Shown: one piece after another, positions 53,803-63,379 of the stretch
How the letters are laid out: each line of letters begins with the position of its first letter
Numbering within the stretch: the first letter of the stretch is position 1
NCBI GenBank assembly: GCA_027315005.1
Contig: DAHUZT010000114.1
Span: 1 to 64,000 of the forward strand
Origin: Acidimicrobiaceae bacterium
GTDB lineage: Bacteria; Actinomycetota; Acidimicrobiia; Acidimicrobiales; RAAP-2
Direction: 5' to 3'
DNA: 64,000 nt
Program-made: the position numbers and the translations under genes
Notes under the pieces: model-generated
What the model was told of the DNA's origin: nothing
The model's database searches: none
Seen by the model: only the letters and a program-made list of their open reading frames with translations

Positions 53803-54735
53803 TCAGTGGCTCGCGCCGAGGAACCCCACCAGCCGTTCGAGGGCGTCCCTCCAGTCCGGAAGCAGAGGGAGACCGGACATCGCCAAGGCCGAATTCGCCA
53901 GCCGCGAGTTCGCAGGCCGGGGGGCGGGACGGGGGGGATCGAGTTCGGCGGAGGCGATGGCTCGGACCCGTTCGGGGTCGAGTCCGACAGCAGACAGGAC
54001 CGCCCGGGCGAAGCCGTACCAGCTCGTCTCCCCCTGATTGGTCACGTGGAACGTACCTGGGCGCCGATCCAAACCTAGACGGACCAGGGCTGGCGCCAGA
54101 TCGGCCGTGAAGGTCGGGCAACCGACCTGATCGTCCACGAACCGGAGCCGGCCATCACGTTCGCCGGCCAGGCGGAGGATCGTCTTCACCATGTTCTGCC
54201 CGTGCGCTCCACTCACCCACGCGGTGCGGACCACCGTGGCCGACGGTCCGGCCAGCGCTCGGACTTCTTCCTCGCCGGCGAGCTTGCTCCGACCGTAGAC
54301 CGACCGCGGATTAGGCCGGTCCCACTCTCGGTACGGCAGCTCCGAGGTTCCGTCGAACACGTAGTCCGTCGAGACGTAGACCAGATGTGCTCCGGTGGTC
54401 ACGCACGCCTCTGCCACGTTTCGGGTTCCGAAGGCATTGACGGCGAAGGCGACGTCGACGTCCGCCTCGCAGCGGTCGACTGCGGTGAAAGCGCCGCCGT
54501 GGAGGACGATATGGGGTCGGTAGTCGGCGAAGGCACTCAGAACCGCCCCACGATCGGACACGTCCAACGTGTCGATGTCCGTCGACAGAACGTCGATGGC
54601 ACCGGTGGGCGGAACGGGGAGCAGCAACGGTGCCATCTCGCCTCCGGAGGGGACCGCTCCGCTCAGGACGTCAACCAGGTCCCGGCCGAGCTGGCCGTTT
54701 CCGCCGGTCACGATCACCCGCAGCTCGGCGCTCAC
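53803..54735 (-). CDS. rmlD: dTDP-4-dehydrorhamnose reductase
   Basis: Last step of dTDP-L-rhamnose synthesis (NADPH-dependent). 310 aa: VIVTGGNGQLGRDLVDVL, VLHGGAFTAVDRCEADVDVAFAVN, VYVSTDYVFDG, YREWDRPNPRSVYGRSKLAGE (catalytic Tyr and Lys) and TAWVSGAHGQNMVKTIL. All are RmlD hallmarks. The GTG start at 54735 overlaps the rmlB stop as GTGA. rmlC, the epimerase acting just before it, is not in the window. Confidence 0.95.
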   Translation of the reverse strand: MSAELRVIVTGGNGQLGRDLVDVLSGAVPSGGEMAPLLLPVPPTGAIDVLSTDIDTLDVSDRGAVLSAFADYRPHIVLHGGAFTAVDRCEADVDVAFAVNAFGTRNVAEACVTTGAHLVYVSTDYVFDGTSELPYREWDRPNPRSVYGRSKLAGEEEVRALAGPSATVVRTAWVSGAHGQNMVKTILRLAGERDGRLRFVDDQVGCPTFTADLAPALVRLGLDRRPGTFHVTNQGETSWYGFARAVLSAVGLDPERVRAIASAELDPPRPAPRPANSRLANSALAMSGLPLLPDWRDALERLVGFLGASH

Positions 54736-55766
54736 CGCCCTGTGCTCGGACCTGTGGTCGGACGGGGCCTGTCCCACTCCCCTTCGACCACCGGTGCCCG
54801 ATCGCGCAACGGCTCCCACCAGCTCCGGTGAGCGCCGTACCAGGCCACCGTATCGGCCAGGCCCTGTTCGAAGGGAACCTCTGGTTCCCAGCCGAGGAGG
54901 CGACGGATCTTCGAGGAGTCGAGGAGGTAACGCCGGTCGTGGCTGGGACGGTCCGGCACGATCTCCTTCAGGCTGTCGGGCTTGCCGGTGGCGGAGAGGA
55001 CGGCATCGGCGATCTCCTCGATACTGGCCTCGACTCCGCTACCCACGTTGTAGGTCTCGCCCACCTGACCCTGCTCGAGCACGAGCTCGATCGCCCGGCA
55101 ATGGTCGTCGACATGAAGCCATTCGCGCCGGTTGGCCACCGACTCGTACAACGGGAGCGGCTGGTCATCGAGTGCACGCGAGGTGAACAGGGGGATGACC
55201 TTCTCGGGGAACTGGAAGGGACCGTAGTTGTTGCAACAGTTGGTGATGGTGGCAGGCAGCCCGAACGTCTCGACGTAGGCACGTACCGCATGGTCCGCAC
55301 CGGCCTTCGATGCGTTGTAGGGAGTGCGCGGCCGGTACGGGGTTTCCTCGGTGAAGCACTCGTCCGAATCGAGCGGGAGGTCCCCGTAGACTTCGCAGGT
55401 GGAGATGTGGTGGAACCGGCTCACACCGTGGAGGCGTGCCGCCTCGGCAAGGGTCTGGGTTCCCAGCACGTTGGTCCTGAAGAAGCGCCCTGGATCGAGG
55501 ATGGCCAGGCTATTGTGCGATTCGGCGGCGAAGTTGACGATCACCCCGATCCCGTGATCGGCCAACGCCTTGGACACGGTCTCGCCGTCACCGATATCCC
55601 CCTCGACGAAGGCGATCCGGTCCTCCATGTCCGCGAGATTGGGGCGGTTACCCGCATAGGTGAGCGCGTCGAACGCCACCACGGTGTCGGCGGGGTGGTT
55701 CCGCACCCAGTAGCGGACGAAGTTCGATCCGATGAACCCGGCAGCCCCGGTCACGAGCAGTCGCAT
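54732..55766 (-). CDS. rmlB: dTDP-glucose 4,6-dehydratase
   Basis: Second step of dTDP-L-rhamnose synthesis. 344 aa: LVTGAAGFIGSNFVRYWV, TYAGNRPNLADMEDRI, NFAAESHNSLAILDPGRFFRTN, HISTCEVYGDLPLDS, PYNASKAGADHAVRAYVETFG and NCCNNYGPFQFPEKVIPLF follow RmlB closely; TCEVYGDL carries the catalytic Ser/Thr region. ATG at 55766 with TAACCT nine bases upstream. First gene of the rmlB-rmlD pair at the end of the leftward nucleotide-sugar cluster; birA lies 12 bases upstream on the same strand. Confidence 0.96.
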   Translation of the reverse strand: MRLLVTGAAGFIGSNFVRYWVRNHPADTVVAFDALTYAGNRPNLADMEDRIAFVEGDIGDGETVSKALADHGIGVIVNFAAESHNSLAILDPGRFFRTNVLGTQTLAEAARLHGVSRFHHISTCEVYGDLPLDSDECFTEETPYRPRTPYNASKAGADHAVRAYVETFGLPATITNCCNNYGPFQFPEKVIPLFTSRALDDQPLPLYESVANRREWLHVDDHCRAIELVLEQGQVGETYNVGSGVEASIEEIADAVLSATGKPDSLKEIVPDRPSHDRRYLLDSSKIRRLLGWEPEVPFEQGLADTVAWYGAHRSWWEPLRDRAPVVEGEWDRPRPTTGPSTGR

Positions 55767-55778
55767 GGAACTGGAAGG

Positions 55779-56603
55779 TTACTCCTGTGGGGGTGGGCGC
55801 CCCGGGCCGGGTGGCACGAACCGGCTGCTTGGGCGCAGGTGGACGACGTCACCGGCCACCACGGTACGGAGACGACCATGATCATTCACCACGAGATGGC
55901 CCTCGGGTGTGAGCTCGACGGCCGTGCCCTCGAATGCCGTGCCGGGAAGCTGCACGTGGACGTCTGCCCCGATGGTGATACAGCGGGATCGGAGTTCGGC
56001 ATGCAGGCAGAGGCGCCCGTCGGGTTCCGAGAGGCCTGCGACCCGCGGCTCCAGATGGGCGAGGAAGGCAGAGAGCAGGGCTTCGCGATCCACCGGATGG
56101 CCGAGCTGCTGTCGCAACGACGTGGCTGCACCGACCAGGTCGCCCGGAAGGTCGGTGTCGGTTGCTGGCCAGTTGACGTTGATGCCGATACCCACGACCA
56201 CGGCCGGACGGACTCCGGGTGCTCCGGAGGCACCATCGAGCTCCGCTTCGGCCAAGACCCCCGCCACCTTACGACCGTCCGCGACCACCAGATCGTTCGG
56301 CCACTTGACCCAGAGCTCGATCCCGGCGTCGGTCGCCGCATCGGCCGCGGCCAGGGCCACCGCCGCGGTGGCCAGGTGGCGTTGTCCGGACAAGAGATCG
56401 GGACGGAGCAGCACCGAGACGAGGAGGCTGGAGCCGGCCGGCGCCTCCCAGCGGCGACCCAGCCGGCCGCGGCCCGCCGACTGATGATCGGCCACGGCCA
56501 CCAGCCCTTCAGGAACCCCGGTCCTCGCCTCGTCGACCAGGTACCGGTTGGTCGAGTCGAGTTCGTCGAACCGCCTGACGTCGGTGAACCTGGGTCCCAA
56601 CAT
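55779..56603 (-). CDS. birA: Biotin-[acetyl-CoA-carboxylase] ligase
   Basis: Activates biotin to biotinyl-AMP and attaches it to the BCCP lysine of carboxylases. 274 aa: ELDSTNRYLVDEA, ADHQSAGRGRLGRRWEAPAGSSLLVSVLL (the biotin-adenylate loop, with GRGR), LWVKWPNDLV and VGIGINVNWP. No N-terminal helix-turn-helix, so it is a mono-functional ligase and cannot repress bio genes. ATG at 56603 with TAGGGT six bases upstream. Divergent from a biotin-dependent carboxylase subunit, its substrate. Confidence 0.95.
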   Translation of the reverse strand: MLGPRFTDVRRFDELDSTNRYLVDEARTGVPEGLVAVADHQSAGRGRLGRRWEAPAGSSLLVSVLLRPDLLSGQRHLATAAVALAAADAATDAGIELWVKWPNDLVVADGRKVAGVLAEAELDGASGAPGVRPAVVVGIGINVNWPATDTDLPGDLVGAATSLRQQLGHPVDREALLSAFLAHLEPRVAGLSEPDGRLCLHAELRSRCITIGADVHVQLPGTAFEGTAVELTPEGHLVVNDHGRLRTVVAGDVVHLRPSSRFVPPGPGRPPPQE

Positions 56604-56609
56604 GCACAG

Positions 56610-56615
56610 ACCCTA
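56610..56615 (-). promoter_or_regulatory. Putative -10 hexamer, leaderless birA
   Basis: On the minus strand TAGGGT ends six bases before the birA ATG; no ribosome binding site is present. Confidence 0.45.
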
Positions 56616-56673
56616 CGGGCCGTGACAGTGTGGTAGCGCCGCCAATCCGTCCGACTGATCCGAAAGGCACAGC

Positions 56674-58437
56674 GTGCTGAAGAAGGTTCTCATCGCCAAC
56701 CGGGGAGAGATCGCGGTCAGGGTCATTCGAACCTGCCGCGAGCTGGGGATATCGACCGTCGCCGTCTACTCGGAACTCGACCGGGACGCCCTCCATGTGC
56801 GACTGGCCGACGAGGCCTACCCGCTCGGGGGCCAGACGGCGGCGGAGAGTTATCTCAACACCGACGCATTCCTCCGCATCATCGACGCAAGCGGGGCCGA
56901 CGCGGTCCATCCGGGGTACGGCTTCTTCTCCGAGAACTCCGAATTCGCCCGGGCGATCACCGACCGTGGAATCACCTTCATCGGCCCACCACCTGAGGCC
57001 ATCGAGGTGATGGGGGACAAGATCAGCTCCCGCGAGGCCGCCGAGCGGGCCGGAGTGTCCGGTGTGCCCGGCCGTTCAGCGGTTCTGACCGGTGCCGAAG
57101 AGGTCATCGCCTTCGGCGACGAGTGCGGATGGCCGGTCGCCATCAAAGCCGCCTACGGAGGCGGTGGGCGGGGTATGAAGGTGGTGGAGGGACCCGGCGA
57201 AGCCGCCGAAGCCCTCGAATCGGCCATGCGCGAATCGCTCGCTTACTTCGGGCGGGACGAGTGTTACGTCGAGCGTTACCTGGCATGGCCACGGCACGTC
57301 GAGATGCAGGTGATCGCCGACACCCATGGAAGCGTCCTCTGGCTGGGGGAGCGTGACTGCTCAGCCCAGCGCCGGCATCAGAAACTCATCGAGGAGAGCC
57401 CCGCACCGCTCTTCCCCGACGCGGTGCGTCAGGCCATGGGGGAAGCGGCCGTCGAGGTGGCGCGCGCGTGCGGCTACGTGAACGCCGGCACGGTCGAGTT
57501 CCTCTATCAGGACGGAGAGTTCTTCTTTCTCGAGATGAACACCCGGCTGCAGGTCGAGCACCCGATCACCGAGTTGGTTACCGGCCTCGATCTGGTCGAG
57601 TGGCAGCTCAGGGTGGCCTCGGGCGAGCCCCTCGGCTTCGCCCAGGAGGACGTGGCTCGCCACGGACACGCGATCGAGGTTCGGATCAACGCCGAGGATC
57701 CGGCCGGCGGTGCCTTCCTCCCCTCGCCCGGCACCATCACCCGGTTCGTTGCTCCAGGCGGCCCCGGAGTCCGGCTCGACACCGGCTACGAGTCAGGCGA
57801 CACAGTCAGCCAGTACTACGACAACCTGGTGGCCAAGCTGGTGGTCTGGGGCCACGACCGCGAGGCGGCACGGCGGCGCATGCTCCGCGCCATCGATGAG
57901 ACCGTCATCGAGGGTGTGGCCACCACCTTGCCTGCCGACGTGGCCATCCTCTCCCACCCCGACTTCATCGAGGCCCACCACTCGACCAACTGGGTCGAGC
58001 ACTCGCTCGACCTCTCGGGCATCGTGGCCACCCCCGCCGCCAGCCCACAGGACGGTGACGGTTCGACGTCGAACGTGCTCCGTCAGGTGACCGCCGAGGT
58101 CGACGGACGCCGGTACCAGGTGAATTTGTGGGTACCCGATCTCGGGGAACCGGCGCTCACCTCGGCTGGCTCGGCGCGAGGAGCCGGTCTTAGGCGGCCG
58201 AAGGCCGCCCCCACCGGAGGCGGGTCGGGAACCGTTGCCGTCCCCATGCAAGGAACCATCGTGAAGGTCCTGGTTTCCGTGGGGGACCTGGTCGGGGTCG
58301 GGGATCCGATCTGCGTCCTCGAGGCCATGAAGATGGAGAACGCGGTAGCCGCCGAGAAGTCGGGCACCATCGCCGAAGTGCGTGTGGAAGCGGGCCAGTC
58401 CGTTGGGCCTGGCGACGTGATCGCCGTGATCGCATGA
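56674..58437 (+). CDS. Acyl-CoA carboxylase alpha subunit (biotin carboxylase + BCCP)
   Basis: 587 aa, the long actinobacterial AccA3 type. Biotin carboxylase: VLIANRGEIAVRVIRTCRELG, the ATP-grasp loop AAYGGGGRGMKVV, CSAQRRHQKLIEESPAP, FLEMNTRLQVEHPITELVTG and EVRINAEDP. The C-terminal biotinyl domain has VLEAMKMENAVAAEKSG with the biotinylated lysine. It carboxylates acetyl- or propionyl-CoA with a separate beta subunit that is not in the window. GTG start at 56674 with GAAAGG six bases upstream. Divergent from birA, and coupled by ATGA to the amidohydrolase gene. Confidence 0.95.
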   Translation: MLKKVLIANRGEIAVRVIRTCRELGISTVAVYSELDRDALHVRLADEAYPLGGQTAAESYLNTDAFLRIIDASGADAVHPGYGFFSENSEFARAITDRGITFIGPPPEAIEVMGDKISSREAAERAGVSGVPGRSAVLTGAEEVIAFGDECGWPVAIKAAYGGGGRGMKVVEGPGEAAEALESAMRESLAYFGRDECYVERYLAWPRHVEMQVIADTHGSVLWLGERDCSAQRRHQKLIEESPAPLFPDAVRQAMGEAAVEVARACGYVNAGTVEFLYQDGEFFFLEMNTRLQVEHPITELVTGLDLVEWQLRVASGEPLGFAQEDVARHGHAIEVRINAEDPAGGAFLPSPGTITRFVAPGGPGVRLDTGYESGDTVSQYYDNLVAKLVVWGHDREAARRRMLRAIDETVIEGVATTLPADVAILSHPDFIEAHHSTNWVEHSLDLSGIVATPAASPQDGDGSTSNVLRQVTAEVDGRRYQVNLWVPDLGEPALTSAGSARGAGLRRPKAAPTGGGSGTVAVPMQGTIVKVLVSVGDLVGVGDPICVLEAMKMENAVAAEKSGTIAEVRVEAGQSVGPGDVIAVIA

Positions 58438-59633
58438 CGGTTCGGCCAGTCGATCCGCTCACCGACCCGATCCCACTCAAGCAGGCGGCGAGGGACGCGA
58501 TCGACCATGAGCTCGGCGGACTGGTCCAGCTCAGCCACGCGATCCACGGCTACCCGGAGACGGCCTTCGAGGAGTCCCGGGCATCGGCCTGGTCGGCGGA
58601 GGCCCTGGCCGACGGCGGATTCTCCGTTGCTGCCGGGACCGCGGACATGCCTACGGCATTCTCGGCCGAGATCGGCTCGGGCCCTCTCGTGGTGACCGTC
58701 TGCGCCGAGTACGACGCCCTGCCCGGGATTGGGCACGCCTGTGGACACAACATCATCGCCGCTGCCGCCGTCGGGGCCGGGCTCGGGCTCGCAGGGGTGG
58801 CCGATGATGCTGGGCTGACCGTTCGAGTCCTCGGAACCCCGGCCGAGGAGGGAGGCGGCGGAAAGATCGCCATGCTGGATGAGGGGGTGTTCGACGACGT
58901 GCACGCGGCGATGATGATCCACCCCTGGCCCTATGACCGCCTGAGAGGCAGCTGTCTCGCTGTCTCCCACTTCGACGTCCACTTCTCGGGCAGGAGTGCC
59001 CACGCTTCGGCAGCACCCTTCGAAGGAGTCAACGCCGCCGACGCCATGGTGGTGGCGCAGGTTGCCATCGGCCTGCTCCGCCAGCAATTGAGGCCGGGTG
59101 ATCAGGTCCACGGCATCGTGCACAACGGCGGAGAGGCGGCCAACGTCATCCCCGAGTCAGTGACCGGCCGGTTCATGTGCCGGTCGGAGAATCTGGCGTC
59201 CCTCGAGCGCCTCGAACCGCGGATCATGGCCTGCTTCGAATCCGGTGCGACGGCCACCGGGGCGGAGCTGAGCCGTTCCGACCTAGCACCCGTGTACTCC
59301 CACATGGAGAGTGATCTCGACCTGCTGGCGTGTTACCGCGCCAATGCCGAGAAGCTGGGCCGGTCCTTTCCCTGTGACGACGACGGTTCTGCGCCCCCGA
59401 CCTTCTCGACCGACATGGCCAACGTCTCGCTCGCCGTTCCCACGATCCATCCCCTGCTGGGAATCGACGCTGCCGGATCGGTCAATCACCAGCCTGCGTT
59501 CGCTGCCGCCTGCGTCTCGTCCTCCGCGGACGCCGCCGTGTCGGACGGGGCTGCGTCCATGGCCTGGACGGCCATCGATGCAGCCACACGCGAGCCGTTG
59601 CGTCGTCGGCTGCTCGATCGAACCTCCCGTTGA
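58434..59633 (+). CDS. M20 family amidohydrolase
   Basis: 399 aa zinc metallohydrolase of the M20D group (aminoacylase-1-like 2 / AbgB relatives). VTVCAEYDALPGIGHACGHNI carries the metal ligands Cys and His; LGTPAEEGGGGKIAMLDEG holds the catalytic glutamate pair; the dimerisation lid starts at FSGRSAHASAAPFEGVNAADA. It cleaves an N-acyl or dipeptide bond; the substrate is unknown. Its ATG overlaps the stop of the carboxylase subunit as ATGA, an unusual partnership which suggests that both are expressed in fixed ratio. GHACGHN is complete, so it should be active. Confidence 0.9.
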   Translation: MTVRPVDPLTDPIPLKQAARDAIDHELGGLVQLSHAIHGYPETAFEESRASAWSAEALADGGFSVAAGTADMPTAFSAEIGSGPLVVTVCAEYDALPGIGHACGHNIIAAAAVGAGLGLAGVADDAGLTVRVLGTPAEEGGGGKIAMLDEGVFDDVHAAMMIHPWPYDRLRGSCLAVSHFDVHFSGRSAHASAAPFEGVNAADAMVVAQVAIGLLRQQLRPGDQVHGIVHNGGEAANVIPESVTGRFMCRSENLASLERLEPRIMACFESGATATGAELSRSDLAPVYSHMESDLDLLACYRANAEKLGRSFPCDDDGSAPPTFSTDMANVSLAVPTIHPLLGIDAAGSVNHQPAFAAACVSSSADAAVSDGAASMAWTAIDAATREPLRRRLLDRTSR

Positions 59634-59657
59634 GGGATCCGGTCTGCCGATGGATGA

Positions 59658-61259
59658 TCAGCCGTTGGGATGGAACTCGCCGAATACCCCTCGGAGCACG
59701 TCGGACACCTCTCCAAGGGTGGCCATGGCGGCCAGAGCCGACTTCATCGGAACCAACAGGTTCTGAGTCCCGCGAGCGGCGGCCTCGACAGCTGTGAGGG
59801 TGGCGTCCACCGACGACTGATCGCGCTCGGCCCTCACCCGCTTGACCCTGGCCACCTGGGAACGTTCGAGTCCGGGGTCGATGGGGAACACTTCTGCGCC
59901 CTGGGTCTCGTCATCGGCGAAGCGGTTCAATCCCACGATGATCTTGTCCTCTGCATCGACGGCCTTCGCATAGGAATAGGCGGCCTGCTCGATCTCCTGC
60001 TGCATGAACTGGGCCTCGATGGCGTCAACGGCGCCGCCCATGGCATCGATCCGTTCGAGGTACTCCCATGCCCGGGCCTCGACCTCGTCGGTCATGGACT
60101 CGACGAACCACGAGCCGGCCAGCGGGTCAACCGTGTCGGCAACGCCCGATTCATAGCCGATGATCTGCTGGGTGCGGACCGCGATCTTCGCCGCTCGCTC
60201 CGTGGGGAGTCCCAGCGCCTCGTCGAATCCATTGGTGTGCAGGCTCTGGGTACCTCCGAGGGCGGCCGCCAGGGCCTGGAGGGTCACCCGCGCGATGTTG
60301 TTCTCCGGCTGCTGGGCGGTGAGCGTCGACCCGCCGGTCTGGGTATGGAACCGGAGCAGGGTGGACCGCTCGTCCTTGGCCGCGAACCGCTCTTTCATCA
60401 GCTTGGCCCACATCCTCCGGGCCGCCCGGTACTTGGCGATCTCCTCGAAGAGGTTGTTGTGGGAGTTCCAGAAGAAGCTCAGACGCGGGGCGAACGCATC
60501 CACGTCGAGGCCGGCCGAGAGAGCCGCCTCTACGTAGGCGATCCCGTTGGCGATGGTGAAGGCGATCTCCTGGACCGCCGTGGAACCGGCTTCACGGATG
60601 TGGTAGCCGGAGATGGAGATGGTGTTCCACGCCGGGAGGTTGACCGCGCAGTAGGAGAAGGTGTCCGTGACCAGCCGCATCGACGGTCGTGGTGGATAGA
60701 TGTAGGTCCCCCTGGCCACGTACTCCTTCAGGATGTCGTTCTGGATTGTTCCACCGAGCCGGGCAGGATCGACTCCGTTCTCCTCGGCCACCAACTGGTA
60801 CAGCAAGAGCAGTATGGCGGCGGTGGCGTTGATCGTCATCGAGGTGGTCACTCGATCGAGTGGCAGTCCGGCAAGCAGGAGGCGCATGTCGGTCAGGGAG
60901 TCGATGGCCACGCCCACCTTGCCCACCTCACCCTCGGACCGGGGATGATCCGAGTCGAACCCCATCTGGGTGGGGAGGTCGAAGGCGCACGAGAGGCCGG
61001 TCTGACCGGCACCGAGGAGGAACTTGAACCGCTCGTTGGTCGACTCGGCCGTGCCGAAGCCGGCATACTGCCGCATCGTCCACAGCCTGCCCCGGTACAT
61101 GTCGCCTCGGATGCCGCGAGTGTACGGGAACTGTCCGGGCTCGCCCAGCTGTTGTCGCGGGTCCCAGCCATAGAGGTCCTCCGGACCGTAGACCGGTCTC
61201 ACCTCGATGCCGGAATCCGTGTACCGCCCGCGCCCGGGCTGCTGTGATCGGGAATCCAT
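59658..61259 (-). CDS. Methylmalonyl-CoA mutase family, large subunit without B12 domain
   Basis: 533 aa covering only the TIM-barrel substrate domain. [35 protein letters not shown], in parts FPYTRGI and [13 protein letters not shown], is the substrate/cofactor entry; [50 protein letters not shown] and [18 protein letters not shown] follow the family. The B12-binding domain (DxHxxG) is absent, so a separate small subunit is needed; none is in the window. It may be a methylmalonyl-, isobutyryl- or hydroxyisobutyryl-CoA mutase. ATG at 61259; TAACCT lies seven bases upstream. Confidence 0.88.
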   Translation of the reverse strand: MDSRSQQPGRGRYTDSGIEVRPVYGPEDLYGWDPRQQLGEPGQFPYTRGIRGDMYRGRLWTMRQYAGFGTAESTNERFKFLLGAGQTGLSCAFDLPTQMGFDSDHPRSEGEVGKVGVAIDSLTDMRLLLAGLPLDRVTTSMTINATAAILLLLYQLVAEENGVDPARLGGTIQNDILKEYVARGTYIYPPRPSMRLVTDTFSYCAVNLPAWNTISISGYHIREAGSTAVQEIAFTIANGIAYVEAALSAGLDVDAFAPRLSFFWNSHNNLFEEIAKYRAARRMWAKLMKERFAAKDERSTLLRFHTQTGGSTLTAQQPENNIARVTLQALAAALGGTQSLHTNGFDEALGLPTERAAKIAVRTQQIIGYESGVADTVDPLAGSWFVESMTDEVEARAWEYLERIDAMGGAVDAIEAQFMQQEIEQAAYSYAKAVDAEDKIIVGLNRFADDETQGAEVFPIDPGLERSQVARVKRVRAERDQSSVDATLTAVEAAARGTQNLLVPMKSALAAMATLGEVSDVLRGVFGEFHPNG

Positions 61260-61306
61260 CTTCCCCAGGTTAGAGGGGTGCCGAGTCAGCGGGAAATGCG
61301 CTCGGC

Positions 61307-62500
61307 TCAGGGTGCGGAGCCGGCTGGGACCAGCGCGTGCGGCATGCAAAGCTCGTCGTACTCGGCGATGACGATCTCGGGCGCACCGGGCCCGCAAGAC
61401 GGGCAGTTCGGATCGCGGTGGACCTTGAAGGTCCGGAAGCTCTCCTCCAGGGAGTCATAGGCGAGCAACCGTCCCTGGAGGGTATCGCCGATGCCGAGGA
61501 GCACCTTGATCACCTCGAGCGCCTGGATCGAACCGACGATTCCCGGCAGAACGCCCAGCACACCCGCCTCGGCACAGCTCGGCGCCAACTCGGCCGGCGG
61601 TGGCTCGGGGATCATGCACCGGTAACAGGGTCCCTCGTAGGGATTGAACACGGTCGCCTGGCCCTCGAAACGGAAGATCGAACCATGCACCACCGGAATG
61701 CGCTTCACCAACGAAGCGTCGTTAACCAGATAACGGGTGGGGAAGTTGTCGGTTCCGTCGACGATGACGTCGTACCCGTCGATGATGTCCAGGATGTTGT
61801 CAGCCCCCAGACGGACGTCGTAGGTCACGACGTTCACGTCGGGATTGACCAGGGTGAGGGTCTTCTTTGCCGAATCCACCTTCCGTTCACCCACCCGGTC
61901 GGTGTTGTGGAGGATCTGGCGCTGGAGATTGGAGGCGTCGACGACGTCCATGTCGATGACCCCGATGGTCCCCACCCCGGCGGCCGCCAGATACATCCCG
62001 GCCGGCGACCCGAGGCCTCCGGCACCGAGCAGGAGCACCTTCGAACCGAGGAGCTTCAGCTGGCCCTCCTCCCCCACCTCGGGAAGCAGCAGTTGACGCT
62101 GGTAGCGGTTCCGCTGCTCGGGCGTGAGCGTCTCGGGCACCGACCAGGACCGGTGCTCGTCCTTCCACCGGTTGAAACCGCCTCGGAGGGAGGTGACGTC
62201 GGTGTACCCCAAGTGCTGGAGGGTCTGGGCGGCGAGGGCGGAGCGCGCGCCGGCTGCGCAGTAGACGAACAGGTGGCTCGATTTGTCCGGTATCCGCCCC
62301 TCGACGGAGGGCTCGAGGGTCCCACGCGGGATGTGGATGGCGCCAGGAAGCGCGCCCTGGTCATACTCGTCTGGCTCGCGTACGTCGAGGACCACCGCGC
62401 CACCCGCAGCGATCTCCTCCTCGGCCTGAGCGGGGTCGATCTCACGAATTCCGGCCTTGGCCTGGGCCAGCATCTCCCTGAACGTCGGCACGTCGATCAC
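61307..62500 (-). CDS. Rhodanese-ThiF/MoeB fusion (MoeZ-like)
   Basis: 397 aa. Residues 15-115 are a rhodanese domain ([22 protein letters not shown]; active-site Cys in VYCAAGARS), and residues 125-370 an E1-like adenylyltransferase: [52 protein letters not shown], with zinc cysteines in [10 protein letters not shown] and CPSCGPG. It adenylates the C-terminus of a small sulfur carrier and loads sulfur for molybdopterin, thiamine or thiolated cofactors. In MoeZ and MOCS3 the rhodanese is C-terminal; here it is N-terminal. GTG start at 62500 with GGAAGG upstream. No carrier protein gene is in view. Confidence 0.9.
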   Translation of the reverse strand: MIDVPTFREMLAQAKAGIREIDPAQAEEEIAAGGAVVLDVREPDEYDQGALPGAIHIPRGTLEPSVEGRIPDKSSHLFVYCAAGARSALAAQTLQHLGYTDVTSLRGGFNRWKDEHRSWSVPETLTPEQRNRYQRQLLLPEVGEEGQLKLLGSKVLLLGAGGLGSPAGMYLAAAGVGTIGVIDMDVVDASNLQRQILHNTDRVGERKVDSAKKTLTLVNPDVNVVTYDVRLGADNILDIIDGYDVIVDGTDNFPTRYLVNDASLVKRIPVVHGSIFRFEGQATVFNPYEGPCYRCMIPEPPPAELAPSCAEAGVLGVLPGIVGSIQALEVIKVLLGIGDTLQGRLLAYDSLEESFRTFKVHRDPNCPSCGPGAPEIVIAEYDELCMPHALVPAGSAP

Positions 62501-62678
62501 GGTCCTTCCATCGGCGCCGTTCCTTCTCCCTTCGGGATCCGGAACTCTCTGGCGCGCTTCTCCTCACTAAACACTACCAGAATGGTCAACATTCCCTACT
62601 CGCGGTGATCGGCGGCCAAGTGGCGTACCGTCCGCTCGACGGACTCCCGACCGGTAGCCTGCTGCAGGTGGAGGGACG

Positions 62679-63299
62679 GTGGAGCTGACCGAGGTCATGC
62701 GCCGCCGTCGGATGACCCGGAACTTCGGACCCGGGCCGGTGGCCCCCCAGGTCGTGGATGAGCTGTTGGAAGGGGCCCTTCGGGCTCCGTCGGCCGGGAA
62801 CACCCAGGGACGGGAGTTCCTGGTCCTCGAGGGCGCAGCCGAGACGGCGGTGTTCTGGGAGACGGTGACCGACGGCGGGTGGCGGGGCAGGTCGCGCCGG
62901 TATCCGGGCCTGGCCCGGGCGCCGGTGATCGTCCTCGTCTTCGCCGATCCTGCCGCCTATGCCCGCCGCTACGCCGAGCCCGACAAGGTCCCTTCTGGAG
63001 GCGAGGTGGGCGAATGGTCCGTCCCGTACTGGTTTGTCGACGCCTCGTTCGCCACCATGGCGATGCTGCTCGGGGCCACCGACCGTGGCCTCGGTGCCGC
63101 CTTTCTCGGCAACTTCCGCGGCGAAGACCGCTTACGGTCGGCCCTGTCCGTGCCCGAACATGTCCGCTGGCTCGGAGCCGTCCTGATCGGGTACCCGGAT
63201 CAACCCGATCCGCCATCCAGTTCGCTCCAACGTCCCCGGCGGACGGTGGCCGACAGCGTGCACCGGGGCCGCTGGCGGGGCAGTGACCCCGGAGCGTGA
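62679..63299 (+). CDS. Nitroreductase-family FMN protein
   Basis: 206 aa. Begins TEVMRRRRMTRNFGPGPVAPQVVDELLEGALRAPSAGNTQGREFLVL, of which RRRRMTRNFGPGPV and LRAPSAGNTQG are the FMN-phosphate-binding elements; the C-terminal part has WFVDASFATMAMLLGATDRGLGAAF and RWLGAVLIGYPDQ. GTG at 62679 with GGAGG upstream. Such proteins reduce nitro groups, quinones or flavins; a related free-standing protein in other phyla does the dehydro-F420-0 reduction missing from the FbiB here. The link to F420 is a hypothesis. It converges on a methyltransferase gene. Confidence 0.87.
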   Translation: MELTEVMRRRRMTRNFGPGPVAPQVVDELLEGALRAPSAGNTQGREFLVLEGAAETAVFWETVTDGGWRGRSRRYPGLARAPVIVLVFADPAAYARRYAEPDKVPSGGEVGEWSVPYWFVDASFATMAMLLGATDRGLGAAFLGNFRGEDRLRSALSVPEHVRWLGAVLIGYPDQPDPPSSSLQRPRRTVADSVHRGRWRGSDPGA

Positions 63300-63379
63300 C
63301 CGGGTCATGGACGCCCCTCACCGCGAGGCCAGCACCGCAAGCCTGGCGCCGTTCGTACGCCCCGCCTGTTGACGCCAGA

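Noticed and set aside
53645-54121. 158-codon leftward open frame between ugd and rmlD
   Set aside because: Mostly antisense or out of frame to rmlD, Arg/Pro/Ser-rich with no domain.
62565-62590. Promoter for the rhodanese-ThiF gene (TTGACC and TAGTGA)
   Set aside because: The boxes are only 14 bases apart on the minus strand; kept only as a weak dyad in the finding on that gene.
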